DNA from: Kosakonia pseudosacchari
GTDB taxonomy: Bacteria; Pseudomonadota; Gammaproteobacteria; Enterobacterales; Enterobacteriaceae
Direction of reading: 5' to 3'
DNA length: 64,000 nucleotides
Assembly (NCBI RefSeq): GCF_900184035.1
Contig: NZ_FXWP01000010.1
Coordinates: 186,001 to 250,000 of the forward strand
Under the pieces are notes generated by a model. That model saw nothing but the letters and a program-made list of their open reading frames with translations, ran no database searches and was not told the origin of the DNA. Below, piece after piece: positions 8,458 to 17,389 of this stretch. Within the stretch, counting starts at the first letter, position 1, and each line of letters opens with the position of its first letter. The translations under genes were made by a program, and so were the position numbers.

Positions 8458-9243
8458 TTATGCTTTTCTCTTTTGATGAATTGCCAGCCCAATTTCGCCC
8501 GGCGCAATCTCCGGACGCAGGGTTAACGCCGGTATGGTGTAATCCCCGCCGTTTTGCTGGCGAAACGGCAGCGGCGGCGTCTGCCATAACGTATCCAGCC
8601 GCTGTGCCAGCTCTTCACGGTGCGCGGCGAATCGCGCGTCATCAACGCGACTGGTGCGATAAATCACCAGCGGCGGCAGCACCTCAAAACCCGGGTAAAA
8701 CAACATGCCGTGCTGGATCGGAAACAGAATGTCGTCGATAGAGCCGTTGATACCGCGCGGGCTGTAGTGCGATTCCCAACCACCGGCGGTGACCAGCAGC
8801 ATGGCGCGCTTACCGGCCAGGCTGCCTTCGCCGTAGCGATCGCCCCAGTGTGTGTCGCTGTGCTCGCCCACACCGTAGGCGAAACCGCAGGCGTAAACGC
8901 GGTCGAACCAGCCTTTCATGATGGCGGGCATGGAAAACCACCACAGAGGAAACTGGAATATTACCGCGTCGGCCCACAGCAGTTTGGCCTGTTCGGCGGC
9001 GATATCCGCAGCTTGTCGGCCCTGCCCGAAGGCGTGTTTCGAATCTGCCGATGGGTTGAAAACATCGCCAACAGGCGCATCAAGGCTGTCGTTCGCGTCG
9101 AGCTGCGCTTTCCATTGCATGGCGTACAGGTCGGAAACCTCGACATGGTGGCCTGCTTTTTCAAGGTGCTGCACGGCGAACGCTTTCAGCGCGCCATTCA
9201 ACGAATGCGGCTGCGGATGGGCATAAACAATCAATACATTCAT
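8458..9243 (-). CDS. NAD(P)H dehydrogenase (quinone) / flavodoxin-fold oxidoreductase
   Basis: A 261-residue protein of the NQO1/MdaB/KefF flavodoxin-like family. It starts with the strand and phosphate loop MNVLIVYAHPQPHS that binds FAD or FMN. The middle has FQFPLWWFSMPAIMKGWFDR, the signature of two-electron quinone reductases. The family reduces quinones or azo and nitro compounds with NAD(P)H and limits redox cycling. The start at 9243 follows GGGAGTTGTT; the preceding in-frame codons lack a ribosome site. It is divergently transcribed from a LysR gene 87 bases away, which probably regulates it. The substrate is unknown. Confidence 0.88.
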   Translation of the reverse strand: MNVLIVYAHPQPHSLNGALKAFAVQHLEKAGHHVEVSDLYAMQWKAQLDANDSLDAPVGDVFNPSADSKHAFGQGRQAADIAAEQAKLLWADAVIFQFPLWWFSMPAIMKGWFDRVYACGFAYGVGEHSDTHWGDRYGEGSLAGKRAMLLVTAGGWESHYSPRGINGSIDDILFPIQHGMLFYPGFEVLPPLVIYRTSRVDDARFAAHREELAQRLDTLWQTPPLPFRQQNGGDYTIPALTLRPEIAPGEIGLAIHQKRKA

Positions 9244-9330
9244 AACAACTCCCGGCAATAAGATTGAAGCTGCAGGGTAGGCGACGCACGGATATAGTAG
9301 AAATTAATTGCTGATATCACAGGTATAGTC

Positions 9331-10251
9331 ATGATTAATCTCAACCGCCTGGATCTGAACCTGCTGCTGACGCTGGATGTACTGCTCCGTGAGCACAATG
9401 TCACGCGCGCGGCGCAGCGGCTGAATCTTTCTCAGCCTTCGGTGAGTGTGCAACTGGCGCGGCTGCGCGAGATCTTTGATGATCCGTTGCTGTTGCCTGG
9501 CCCGCGCGGTATGCAGCCGACCGTGCGGGCGGACGAACTACGTGAACCGTTACGCCAGGCGCTGGAAGCGCTGGAGCGCGCAGTGTCGCCAGTCAACGCG
9601 TTTGATCCCGCCCGCGCCAGTGTTACCTGGCGAATTGCGGCGACGGATTACACCGAATCGGCGGTACTGCTGCCGCTGCTTAGCACGTTGCGTCGCGACG
9701 CGCCCGCCAGCCGCCTCGCGGTGTTTGAGCTTAACCCCGGCCAGATTAAGCGCCAGGCCGAGCAGGGCGATATCGATCTGTTCTTCCATTTGCGCGAAGG
9801 CGCACCGGCGTCGCTGCACCAGCGGTTATTGTTCACTGAGCGCTATGTCCTTGCGGGGCGTTTAGGCCATCCGGCGCTTAAACGCCGCCCGTCGATCAAA
9901 CAGTTTTGCCAGCTGGAGCATGTGATTGTCTCGCCGGAGGGCGGCGGATTTCAGGCGGCAACAGACGACGCGCTGGCGGCTCGCGGATTGACGCGCAATG
10001 TGGTGCTTTCGGTGCCGCATTTCCTGTTTATGCTGGATGCGCTGGCGCGCACCGATTTGGTCGCTGTGCTGCCGGAGCGGCTTGTCGCCACCACTGGTGC
10101 GTTACAGGTGGTTGATCCGCCTGTTGAGTTGGCAGGATTTGACATGCTGATGCTCTGGCATGAACGGCTGCACCGCGATCCCGGACATAAATGGTTGCGC
10201 CAGCAAATCCTCGGTGTGCTGGGAAACGCCGACGGGGCTAACACGCCGTAA
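9331..10251 (+). CDS. LysR family transcriptional regulator
   Basis: A 306-residue regulator. The N-terminal winged helix-turn-helix covers residues 5-65 (VTRAAQRLNLSQPSVSVQLARLR), followed by a linker helix and the two-lobed effector-binding domain. The motif DLNLLLTLDVLLREHNVTRAA places it near the NodD/NahR/LeuO group, which often responds to aromatic compounds. The 87-base gap to the divergent quinone-reductase-like gene is the natural place for its operator, so local autoregulation and activation are inferred. Confidence 0.9.
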   Translation: MINLNRLDLNLLLTLDVLLREHNVTRAAQRLNLSQPSVSVQLARLREIFDDPLLLPGPRGMQPTVRADELREPLRQALEALERAVSPVNAFDPARASVTWRIAATDYTESAVLLPLLSTLRRDAPASRLAVFELNPGQIKRQAEQGDIDLFFHLREGAPASLHQRLLFTERYVLAGRLGHPALKRRPSIKQFCQLEHVIVSPEGGGFQAATDDALAARGLTRNVVLSVPHFLFMLDALARTDLVAVLPERLVATTGALQVVDPPVELAGFDMLMLWHERLHRDPGHKWLRQQILGVLGNADGANTP

Positions 10252-10259
10252 TCAGTGTG

Positions 10260-10290
10260 TTGAGAATAGTTCTCAATATTATTGAAGCGT
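10260..10290. promoter_or_regulatory. Fur-like palindrome upstream of the AraC gene
   Basis: TTGAGAA and TTCTCAA flank TAG (10260-10276) and are followed by ATATTATTG. The A/T-rich inverted layout resembles Fur sites of siderophore regulators. Iron control of the AraC gene is inferred. Confidence 0.5.
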
Positions 10291-10368
10291 ATCAGGGCGA
10301 ATGATAAGGTGTAGGCCGTTTCGCCCGCGCGCGGGTGAGGGTTCGACAGATAGCGATGGCTGCCGTCT

Positions 10369-11319
10369 ATGCAAAAAAGACACTTTTCAATTGAAGACTT
10401 TATCGGTTTTGGCGAGCGTTATGGGATTGATTACCGCTTCCCGTCGCTGGCAACCGGTCTTTTCAGCAAAGCGCAGCGCATTGTTATCCAGGGCGATGTT
10501 GAAGAGATGACGCTCTCTTCGGGTATCAACCTTACCCGTTCTGATATTCGCGTTCTGCAACCTTATGAAACCACCTCGCTGCACAGTTGCCCGCTCTATA
10601 TGCTGGTGGTGCTGGAAGGGAGTGTGATGCTGCGCCTCAACGGCGAAGCGTTTGTTGTGCGCTCCGGCATGGCGTTTACCTCGCGCCTGAGCGAACACCA
10701 GGTGATGAACGCCAGCCATCTGGCGGATTGCCATCTGCGCACGTTATCGCTTGGCGTCGATCCGGCAAGCTGCTGGCAATCGCCGCTCCTCAGCGCACTT
10801 TTACAGCAGTGGGAAGCGCACGGCGCACCGACCTTTTTATGGCAGGTGCCGGGCTTTTTACTGACTGGTTTACAGCAAACCCAGCAAGCCTCGCTGCCTG
10901 CGCTCTCTCGCCAGTTGATGCTGGAAGGAGTGATGTTGCAACTGCTGGGTAACGCGCTGTCGCAGCGCTTGCAAGGGCAGGAGAGCCGCCGCACAGCCCC
11001 GTGTGGCGCACAGCAGCGGCTGGAAAACGTACGCCGTTTGCTGGAGCAGCACCCCGAAAAAGAGTACACCCTGGCGGCACTGGCGCAACTGGCGGCGATG
11101 AGTGCCAGCAGCCTGCGCGTGAAGTTCCGCCAGGCGTACGGTCACTCAGTGTTTGATTATCTGCGCGATTGCCGTCTTGAACTGGCGCGTCGCTATCTGG
11201 CCCAGGGCTACAGCGTACAGCAAGCCGCGTGGATGTCCGGTTATCAGCACGCCACCAATTTTTCCACCGCGTTTCGCCGCCGCTACGGTATGGCTCCCAG
11301 CGAAATCCGCGCGTCCTGA
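10369..11319 (+). CDS. AraC family regulator, PchR-like, next to a siderophore receptor
   Basis: A 316-residue protein with a variable N-terminal sensor domain and a C-terminal AraC DNA-binding domain (about residues 215-316). The two helix-turn-helix units are LAALAQLAAMSASSLRVKFR and VQQAAWMSGYQHATNFSTAF. The ending FRRRYGMAPSEIR is typical of PchR/YbtA-like activators that switch on a siderophore receptor when the ferri-siderophore is present. It lies 143 bases before a TonB receptor gene on the same strand, consistent with that role. The ribosome site of the ATG is weak. Confidence 0.88.
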   Translation: MQKRHFSIEDFIGFGERYGIDYRFPSLATGLFSKAQRIVIQGDVEEMTLSSGINLTRSDIRVLQPYETTSLHSCPLYMLVVLEGSVMLRLNGEAFVVRSGMAFTSRLSEHQVMNASHLADCHLRTLSLGVDPASCWQSPLLSALLQQWEAHGAPTFLWQVPGFLLTGLQQTQQASLPALSRQLMLEGVMLQLLGNALSQRLQGQESRRTAPCGAQQRLENVRRLLEQHPEKEYTLAALAQLAAMSASSLRVKFRQAYGHSVFDYLRDCRLELARRYLAQGYSVQQAAWMSGYQHATNFSTAFRRRYGMAPSEIRAS

Positions 11320-11416
11320 TTTTCCCCTGTGTAGACCAGTTTTGCTGTCGCGGGCGCGGTTTTATCATTGCGCATACGTGAATCATCACTGCGCATAGCT
11401 ATTGGCGAATTCAAAA

Positions 11417-11445
11417 GGGTAATAATTCTTATTTACAATAATAAC
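11417..11445 (+). promoter_or_regulatory. Possible Fur box before the TonB receptor
   Basis: The A/T-rich stretch TAATAATTCTTATTTACAAT followed by AATAAC lies 20-45 bases before the receptor ATG and resembles an imperfect Fur site. It would give repression by iron. Confidence 0.4.
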
Positions 11446-11462
11446 GGCTTCTGGAGATTTTC

Positions 11463-13556
11463 ATGTTCGCAAAAACGCGACTGGCGCTGATGATTGGCTG
11501 CATAACCGGCGGGATGAGCGTAACGGTGCTGGCACAAGAGACAACTCCCGGCAACGATACCGTGGTAGTGACTTCACAAATGCAAAGCGGCGCGACCAAA
11601 CTGGAGACGCCGGATATCGAAACGCCGCAGGCGGTATCGATTGTTACCCGCCAGCAGTATGAAGAGCAGGGCGCCATCAGCGTGCGCCAGGCGGTGAGTT
11701 ACACACCGGGCGTCTACAGTAACCAGATTGGCGCATCGAACCGTTTTGACTATATCGTGTTGCGCGGTTTTTCTGACGGCAGCCTGGATAACGTCTATCT
11801 CGACGGGCTGAAAATGATGGGCGACACCAATTCGCACAGCTCGCTGGTTATCGATCCGTGGTTCCTGGATAGCGTAGAAGTGGTGCGCGGTCCGGCATCC
11901 GTATTGTATGGACGTTCATCGCCGGGCGGCATTGTGGCGCTGAATTCGCGCAAACCCTCGTTTGATCCTGGCGGTGAAGTGAAGCTGTTCGCCGGAAATA
12001 ACAACCAGCGCGGCGCGGCGTTTGATGTCACCGGCCCGGTGGATGACAACGACCGCGTGGCGGTGCGTTTAACCGGTATGACGCGCTATGCGGATTCGCA
12101 GTTTGACCACCTGAAAGAGCAGCGTTACGCCATCGCGCCGAGCCTGACCTGGCGCATTACCGATCACACGCGCCTGGAGCTGATGGCTTACCTGCATCGC
12201 GATCCGGAAGGCGGCAGCCACTCCGGTTTGCCGTATGAAGGCACCGTGGTGCCGCACGCGGGCAAGAAAATCTCCAGCACCTTCTTTGAAGGCGAAGATG
12301 ATTACGACAAATACGATCGCCGCGAAAATATGGTCGGCTACAACGTTGAACACGCCTTTGACAGTGGCTGGTCGGTGCGCCAGAAATTGCGCTACCTGCA
12401 TACCACCGTTGATCTTAACCAGGTGTATGCTTCGGGTTGGCTGAACGACACCGAGTTGAACCGGGGTTACTCCGGCTCGGATGAATCGCTCTCGGCGGTG
12501 ACGCTGGATAACCAGATCGATGGCAGCATTGATACCGGCGTGATCAACCATCGTTTGCTGTTTGGCGTGGATTATCAGCGTCGCAGCAATAATGTCACCG
12601 CGTCGTACGGCAGCTTCCCGGCGATCGACGCTTTCCACCCGGTTTATGGCGCCGATCCGCTGTCGATCAGCGTTTATAGCCGTGAAAAACACAAACTTGA
12701 GCAGACCGGGATCTACGCCCAGGATCAGATGTCCCTCGACAGATGGCGTCTGACGCTCGGCGGTCGTTACGATCAGGTGAAGATCACCAACGTCAATAAG
12801 ATCAACGACACCCGCGATACGCTGGATAAGAACCACTTCAGCAGCCGCGCGGCGCTGATGTACCTGTTTGATAGCGGTTTTGCGCCATATGTCAGCTACT
12901 CGACCGCCTTCACGCCGACCAGTTTTACCGACGAGTACGGCAAGATCCTGCAACCGATGAAAGGCAAACAGTGGGAAACAGGGCTGAAATACCAGCCGGA
13001 AGGCTCGCAAACCATGTACAGCGCGTCGGTGTATCGCATCAACCAGGAGAACATCGCCACCAAAGTGGAGCCGACCGATCCCTACCGTTCCATCGGTGAG
13101 ATCGAATCTGAAGGCGTGGAACTGGAAGCGGTGGGGCAACTGACGGACAACCTGCGTTTGCAGGCGGCTTACACCTACAACGACATTCGCTACAAAAAAA
13201 GCAGTGCGCAGGAGCAGGGCAAACGCGCGGTGTACGCGCCACGTAATCAGGCCAGTGCATGGCTCAGTTACGACGTGAAAGAGGGGGCGCTGAACGGGCT
13301 GACTGTCGGTTCTGGCGTGCGCTATGTCAATGGCATCACCTCCGATCGCCAGAACACGCACACGCTGCCGTCTTACACGCTGGTCGATCTGGCGGTGGGT
13401 TATGACCTGAGTAATGTGGGTCTGAAAGGGTTGAGCGCGCAGGTGAATGTCAACAACCTGACCGACAAACGCTATGTCGCGGCGTGTAATTCGCTCTCTT
13501 ACTGCTACTTCGGTGCGGAACGCAGCATCGTCGGCAGCCTCTCTTATCGCTTCTGA
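11463..13556 (+). CDS. foxA: TonB-dependent siderophore receptor, FoxA-like (ferrioxamine type)
   Basis: A 697-residue outer-membrane receptor. A signal peptide is cleaved near VLAQE. A TonB box region (DTVVVTSQ) is followed by the plug domain with TPGVYSNQ and VEVVRGPASVLYG, then a 22-strand barrel ending in the C-terminal Phe of SLSYRF. The pair of cysteines in ACNSLSYCYFGAER near the end is characteristic of the FhuA/FoxA/FcuA hydroxamate receptors. Length and overall pattern fit FoxA, the ferrioxamine receptor; ferrichrome or coprogen cannot be excluded. GGAG sits 8 bases before the ATG. It follows an AraC regulator and would work with TonB-ExbBD and a periplasmic importer encoded elsewhere. 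Confidence 0.75.
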   Translation: MFAKTRLALMIGCITGGMSVTVLAQETTPGNDTVVVTSQMQSGATKLETPDIETPQAVSIVTRQQYEEQGAISVRQAVSYTPGVYSNQIGASNRFDYIVLRGFSDGSLDNVYLDGLKMMGDTNSHSSLVIDPWFLDSVEVVRGPASVLYGRSSPGGIVALNSRKPSFDPGGEVKLFAGNNNQRGAAFDVTGPVDDNDRVAVRLTGMTRYADSQFDHLKEQRYAIAPSLTWRITDHTRLELMAYLHRDPEGGSHSGLPYEGTVVPHAGKKISSTFFEGEDDYDKYDRRENMVGYNVEHAFDSGWSVRQKLRYLHTTVDLNQVYASGWLNDTELNRGYSGSDESLSAVTLDNQIDGSIDTGVINHRLLFGVDYQRRSNNVTASYGSFPAIDAFHPVYGADPLSISVYSREKHKLEQTGIYAQDQMSLDRWRLTLGGRYDQVKITNVNKINDTRDTLDKNHFSSRAALMYLFDSGFAPYVSYSTAFTPTSFTDEYGKILQPMKGKQWETGLKYQPEGSQTMYSASVYRINQENIATKVEPTDPYRSIGEIESEGVELEAVGQLTDNLRLQAAYTYNDIRYKKSSAQEQGKRAVYAPRNQASAWLSYDVKEGALNGLTVGSGVRYVNGITSDRQNTHTLPSYTLVDLAVGYDLSNVGLKGLSAQVNVNNLTDKRYVAACNSLSYCYFGAERSIVGSLSYRF

Positions 13557-13562
13557 TGCCCT

Positions 13563-13593
13563 GATGTCACCCGGCTTTGCGCCGGGTGACATC
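13563..13593. terminator. Long hairpin between convergent foxA-like gene and murP
   Basis: GATGTCACCCGGC and GCCGGGTGACATC form a perfect 13-bp stem with a 5-base loop, placed in the 42-base gap between two convergent genes. It lacks a T-run but probably separates the two transcripts. Confidence 0.6.
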
Positions 13594-13598
13594 GAGCA

Positions 13599-15038
13599 TT
13601 AGCTTAAATCCACGTTTTTGTGACCAAAAAACCAGGTAGCGAGAAAACCACACACGTAGGCGACAACCACGCCTGCGGCGTAGACCGCCATTCCCGTGTA
13701 GATCCCCTGCCCGGAGGTCATCAACGGCAGCGCCACCAGGCCAGAAGGGCCAAACACAGTATTTAGCCCAACCGGCAACCCGAACCAGGCAATAGTGCCA
13801 ATAAAGAAACCGCCGCAGGCACCGCCGATACAGGCCGTGACAAACGGTTTTACGCGCGGCAGCGTGACAGCGTAAATCAACGGTTCGCCGACACCGAGCA
13901 GGCCGGGAATGATTGCGCCACGGATCTGATTACGTAGCACCGACTCGCGCGCCGAGCGGAAATAAAGCGCCAGTGCCGCGCCCACCTGGCCGCCGCCCGC
14001 CATCGCCAGAATCGGGAACAGCGAGTTAAAGCCCTGCGCATCCATCAGCGCGAAATAGACCGGAATAAAACCCTGATGCACGCCAAACACCACGGCAATC
14101 AGGAACAGCCCGGCCAACACCGCGCAGCCGAACGGGTTGCCGTTAAGGTGCAGGAACAGCCACGACATGCCTTTAAACAGCTCAACGCCGATCGGCATGA
14201 TCACCGTGAAGGTGAGCGCGCCGGTGATCAGTAGCGTCAGCAACGAAGTGAGGATCATATCGAGGTTATCCGGCATGAATTTACGGATTTGCCGCTCAAT
14301 CCAGGCTCCCAGGATCGCGGCGATCAGCACGCCGATAATGTTGCCGCGCGGATCGATGCCCATGCCGAAAAAGTTATCGATACCGGAAAAATAGCCCACT
14401 GTCGCTTTTGGATCGTAACCGAGGACAAATAGCGCGGCGATGATCGCGCCATTGACGCCGCTACCGCCAAAGGCTTTTTGCGCGTTGTAGCCAATCAAAA
14501 TCGGCAGGAAAGTGAACAGCCCTTTGCCGAAAACTTTCATATAACCCACGATATGGACAAGCGTGGCATTTTTTTCGGCGGCATTGATAAGCAGGCTTTG
14601 CTCAATCAGGGTGGCGAAGCCGAGCAGCATCCCGGCGGCGATAAAGCCAGGGATTAATGGGGTGAAAATGGTAGAAAATTTCGCCAGAAACTGATGCACG
14701 CCGCTGGTCTGTTTCGCTTTCATCTGCTGTTTGGTATCGCTGGCGATACTTTTCAGCGACGCCGCTTCCACAGGCGCGCTGACGCCGCCTGTCATCGCGC
14801 TCATCATTTCCGCCGCCGTTTGTGCTTTGCCGGGGCCAACGATAATTTGCAACTGATCCTCGCTATTGACCACGCCGAGAACACCGGGCAGTGCTTTGAG
14901 CCCGGCGTTGTCAACCAGGGCATCGTTGTTCAGCGTCAGACGCAGCCGCGTCATGCAGTTGCCGCAGGTTTTAATATTCGCTTTGCCGCCCACCAGTTGC
15001 AGGATTGCGGCAATAAACTGCTCGCTGATTTTGGCCAT
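13599..15038 (-). CDS. murP: PTS N-acetylmuramic acid transporter, EIIBC
   Basis: A 479-residue inner-membrane PTS protein. The N-terminal IIB domain carries the phospho-accepting cysteine C28 in [10 protein letters not shown]. The C-terminal IIC domain of about ten helices begins near residue 115. Residues [18 protein letters not shown] and the overall layout are those of the glucose-sucrose family, and the neighbouring murQ identifies it as MurP. It imports MurNAc as MurNAc-6-phosphate and needs a IIA domain from elsewhere (in E. coli the glucose IIA). Its ATG overlaps the murQ stop codon by one base, so the two are translationally coupled. Confidence 0.93.
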   Translation of the reverse strand: MAKISEQFIAAILQLVGGKANIKTCGNCMTRLRLTLNNDALVDNAGLKALPGVLGVVNSEDQLQIIVGPGKAQTAAEMMSAMTGGVSAPVEAASLKSIASDTKQQMKAKQTSGVHQFLAKFSTIFTPLIPGFIAAGMLLGFATLIEQSLLINAAEKNATLVHIVGYMKVFGKGLFTFLPILIGYNAQKAFGGSGVNGAIIAALFVLGYDPKATVGYFSGIDNFFGMGIDPRGNIIGVLIAAILGAWIERQIRKFMPDNLDMILTSLLTLLITGALTFTVIMPIGVELFKGMSWLFLHLNGNPFGCAVLAGLFLIAVVFGVHQGFIPVYFALMDAQGFNSLFPILAMAGGGQVGAALALYFRSARESVLRNQIRGAIIPGLLGVGEPLIYAVTLPRVKPFVTACIGGACGGFFIGTIAWFGLPVGLNTVFGPSGLVALPLMTSGQGIYTGMAVYAAGVVVAYVCGFLATWFFGHKNVDLS

Positions 15039-15949
15039 TAGTTGACTCCCGCGTTAGCCAGCGCCTGGCGAATGAACCCACCGTTATCGGCTAACAGACG
15101 TGCTGCCTGGTCAGCGCTCAGCCCGCCTGACACCATGACGATGGCGGTCTTACAATGCCCGTCGCAGGCTTTCAGCGCCTGGGTTGCGGTGGCGCTGTCG
15201 CAATCGGTCGCTTCCATCACAATATTGATTTGCCGCTGCACCAGCTTCTGGTTGGTGGCTTCCACATCGACCATTAAGTTGCCGTACACTTTGCCGCTGC
15301 GGATCATCGCGCCGGTCGTCAGCATGTTCAGCACCAGTTTCTGCGCGGTGCCGGCTTTCATTCGCGACGAGCCGGTAACGACTTCCGCACCCACCACGGG
15401 AACGATGGCGATATCGGCGATTTGCGTCATTTCACTGCCCGCGTTGCAGGTCAGCGCGACGGTGGTCGCACCGAGTTTTTGGGCGTATTGCATCGCGGCA
15501 ATGACATACGGCGTGCGGCCGCTGGCGGCAATGCCGACCAGGATATCGTTGGCGTTAAAATTGAGCGCCTTAAGATCGTCAACACCGAGCGTCAGGCTGT
15601 CTTCGGCGTTTTCTACCGCCTGCAAAATGGCGCGATGGCCGCCAGCAATCAGACCCACCACCTGCTCGCGCGGGGTGCCATAGGTTGGCGGGCATTCGCT
15701 GGCATCCAGGATCCCAAGCCGTCCGGATGTACCGGCGCCGCAATAAATCAAGCGCCCGCCTTTCTGAAAAGCCACCACAATAGCATCTACCGCTTGCGTG
15801 ATCGCCGGGATCGTTTTTTCCACCGCCAGCGCCACTTTTTGATCTTCACGGTTGATAACCCGCAACATTGCTTCGGTATCAAGCATGTCAATGTCAGCGC
15901 TGGCAGTATTGCGGCCTTCGGTAGTCAGTCTGGAGAGATCAATGTTCAT
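15038..15949 (-). CDS. murQ: N-acetylmuramic acid 6-phosphate etherase
   Basis: A 303-residue cytoplasmic SIS-domain enzyme that cleaves the lactyl ether of MurNAc-6-phosphate to GlcNAc-6-phosphate and D-lactate, part of cell-wall sugar recycling. The signature [27 protein letters not shown] binding site and [15 protein letters not shown] are intact. The start at 15949 (MNIDLSRL) is an ATG with GAGCG upstream; a TTG at 15964 in frame is also possible. First gene of the murQ-murP operon. No murR lies beside it, although a strong palindrome sits about 95 bases upstream. Confidence 0.93.
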   Translation of the reverse strand: MNIDLSRLTTEGRNTASADIDMLDTEAMLRVINREDQKVALAVEKTIPAITQAVDAIVVAFQKGGRLIYCGAGTSGRLGILDASECPPTYGTPREQVVGLIAGGHRAILQAVENAEDSLTLGVDDLKALNFNANDILVGIAASGRTPYVIAAMQYAQKLGATTVALTCNAGSEMTQIADIAIVPVVGAEVVTGSSRMKAGTAQKLVLNMLTTGAMIRSGKVYGNLMVDVEATNQKLVQRQINIVMEATDCDSATATQALKACDGHCKTAIVMVSGGLSADQAARLLADNGGFIRQALANAGVN

Positions 15950-16043
15950 CAACGTTTCGCTCAACTCGGTTTCACAGTTTTTTGCCTGTTGCCCTGCGGC
16001 GCAGGCATCCGTTAAGGAATAATATATTACTCACAAAATGTTT

Positions 16044-16066
16044 AATAAGAATAATTTATTCTTATT
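16044..16066. promoter_or_regulatory. Perfect palindrome upstream of murQ, likely operator
   Basis: AATAAGAATAA, one central T, then TTATTCTTATT: an exact 11-1-11 inverted repeat in the AT-rich region 95-117 bases before murQ. Such a site suits a dimeric repressor such as an RpiR-family MurR. Which protein binds is not shown. The rest of 15950-16275 holds no gene. Confidence 0.55.
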
Positions 16067-16275
16067 TGCTTATTACAGCAGAAATGTGACGCCGTTCATA
16101 CGACACTATTTCATGCAGATTTTACTTACTGGCATGTTTTCTAAGCGTTAATTATTTAATGTCGTTGATTGATGGGACTTTTCACCCTGTCTGCGTTAAA
16201 AGACCCACCGGCTTTAACTATCTATGGTCAGTCACAAATACCATTATGACGCCTGTTATCTGCAAGGATGATGCA

Positions 16276-16965
16276 ATGCATAAACTGAATTACGCCGCTA
16301 CTTTCCCTTTCTGGCAGAGCCCGCAGCTGTCGCTGCATTGCAATTTACAGTGGCGCAGTTTTGCAAAGGTAGCAGTGCTCTTTAATGTGCAGGATCAGGC
16401 ATTGCTCGGTGCGCAATGTGCAGTGTTAAGCCAGGCGGGCATAAGCGCGGAACAACTCTGGCCTGTTGCCAGAGCGTCAGGGAGTGATAGCAGACTGGCT
16501 GAATTACAGACACAGTGCATGGTATTGAGCGAAGCGCAACGGCAAGGGTGGCGCAATGTCCTGCTGTTAGATGCCGGCTTTCAGCTGGTGCAGGATGAAA
16601 GGGCATGCGCCCAGGCGAATCGCATCTTTATGAGTCTTCATCGGCTGGACTGGCATGTGTTGCTGCTGGGTGGGCACTATCAACATTTCTCGCCGCTATT
16701 GACGCTACCCGGCATCGCTCGTGTGCATCATGCCGGGAGCGCTGCGGCCTATGCCGTTAATGCCAGCTATTATCCCGTGTTATTAAATGCTTACCATCGT
16801 GCGATAGAGCATGCCGCCAGCCTTAATGATATTTGGCCATTACTAATGGGGAAACATTGCTGGCTGGCGATGAATCCGGGTCTGGTGAGCTGGCGTGATA
16901 ACAACCCCACGCCGTTCCCTACTTGTCGTCCAGCGGGTAGAAAAAGATCATCCCGTTTTGCATAG
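16276..16965 (+). CDS. Putative glycosyltransferase family 25-like protein
   Basis: A 229-residue soluble protein. The middle contains the pattern NVLLLDAGFQLVQDE, like the EDD-type metal loop of family 25 glycosyltransferases but with Ala and Gly in place of acidic residues. A later stretch (WHVLLLGGHYQHF, then AGSAAAYAVNASYYPVLLNAY) matches the family's second half. The family adds sugars to lipopolysaccharide. Loss of the acidic pair suggests it may be inactive or divergent. The start at 16276 follows AAGGATGATGC; longer upstream frames have no ribosome site. Its last 47 bases overlap, tail to tail, the opposing membrane protein gene. Function unproven. Confidence 0.5.
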   Translation: MHKLNYAATFPFWQSPQLSLHCNLQWRSFAKVAVLFNVQDQALLGAQCAVLSQAGISAEQLWPVARASGSDSRLAELQTQCMVLSEAQRQGWRNVLLLDAGFQLVQDERACAQANRIFMSLHRLDWHVLLLGGHYQHFSPLLTLPGIARVHHAGSAAAYAVNASYYPVLLNAYHRAIEHAASLNDIWPLLMGKHCWLAMNPGLVSWRDNNPTPFPTCRPAGRKRSSRFA

Positions 16966-17389
16966 TGACCAGCGGCACGCCATCTGGCCAAAGTTGCTGC
17001 ATACGCACTTGCGAATGCACCAGTAAATCAATGTTGCTGGCAAGCAACTGGGTCTCCGGTGAGGGGACGAAATGAACAGATGTGTAGGTAAAAATGCGTT
17101 TCTCACCCACCTGGTTTCTCTGCACGAAACTCCCTTTTAGCCTGAACTGAGGGTTAGTAGGACTGCTGACATGGCTTACTATCGTCTCTCCAACGGTGGA
17201 CAAACGGACGTCATAAAGCTCTTTTTGCTGCTGCGGCAAATCGTAAAAACCGAATTGCTGCGTCATGTTACTGCCCGGTTTTAATGCCGGCTGCGAACGA
17301 TGCCACACATAGCCGCAGGCAGCACCAATCAGCGCCGTGAGCATCAGCATGACTCCGTACTTATGCGGTCTTGCAAGGCGCCATTTCAT
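16919..17389 (-). CDS. Small membrane-anchored periplasmic protein, ToxS-like partner
   Basis: A 156-residue protein. After a short basic N-terminus (MKWRLARPHKY) comes one membrane segment (residues about 11-28, GVMLMLTALIGAACGYVW) and then a periplasmic domain with several strands. The gene starts inside the 3' end of the CadC-like regulator gene, overlapping it by 29 bases. The arrangement, a one-pass winged-helix regulator followed by a small one-pass periplasmic protein, is that of ToxR-ToxS, and of PsaE-PsaF in Yersinia. A stabilising or sensing role toward the regulator is inferred from layout, not from sequence identity. Confidence 0.65.
   Translation of the reverse strand: MKWRLARPHKYGVMLMLTALIGAACGYVWHRSQPALKPGSNMTQQFGFYDLPQQQKELYDVRLSTVGETIVSHVSSPTNPQFRLKGSFVQRNQVGEKRIFTYTSVHFVPSPETQLLASNIDLLVHSQVRMQQLWPDGVPLVTMQNGMIFFYPLDDK

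Noticed and set aside
8313-8507. 64-codon minus-strand frame downstream of the flavoprotein gene
   Set aside because: It runs through the terminator hairpin and overlaps the flavoprotein end; low-complexity, no ribosome site.
12069-13592. 507-codon minus-strand frame antisense to the FoxA-like gene
   Set aside because: Its composition (very high Arg, His, Gln and Val) is that of a shadow of a GC-rich gene, it has no ribosome site, and the plus strand encodes a convincing TonB receptor.
13563-13593. REP/BIME element
   Set aside because: A single hairpin between convergent genes without further copies in the window is better explained as a terminator.
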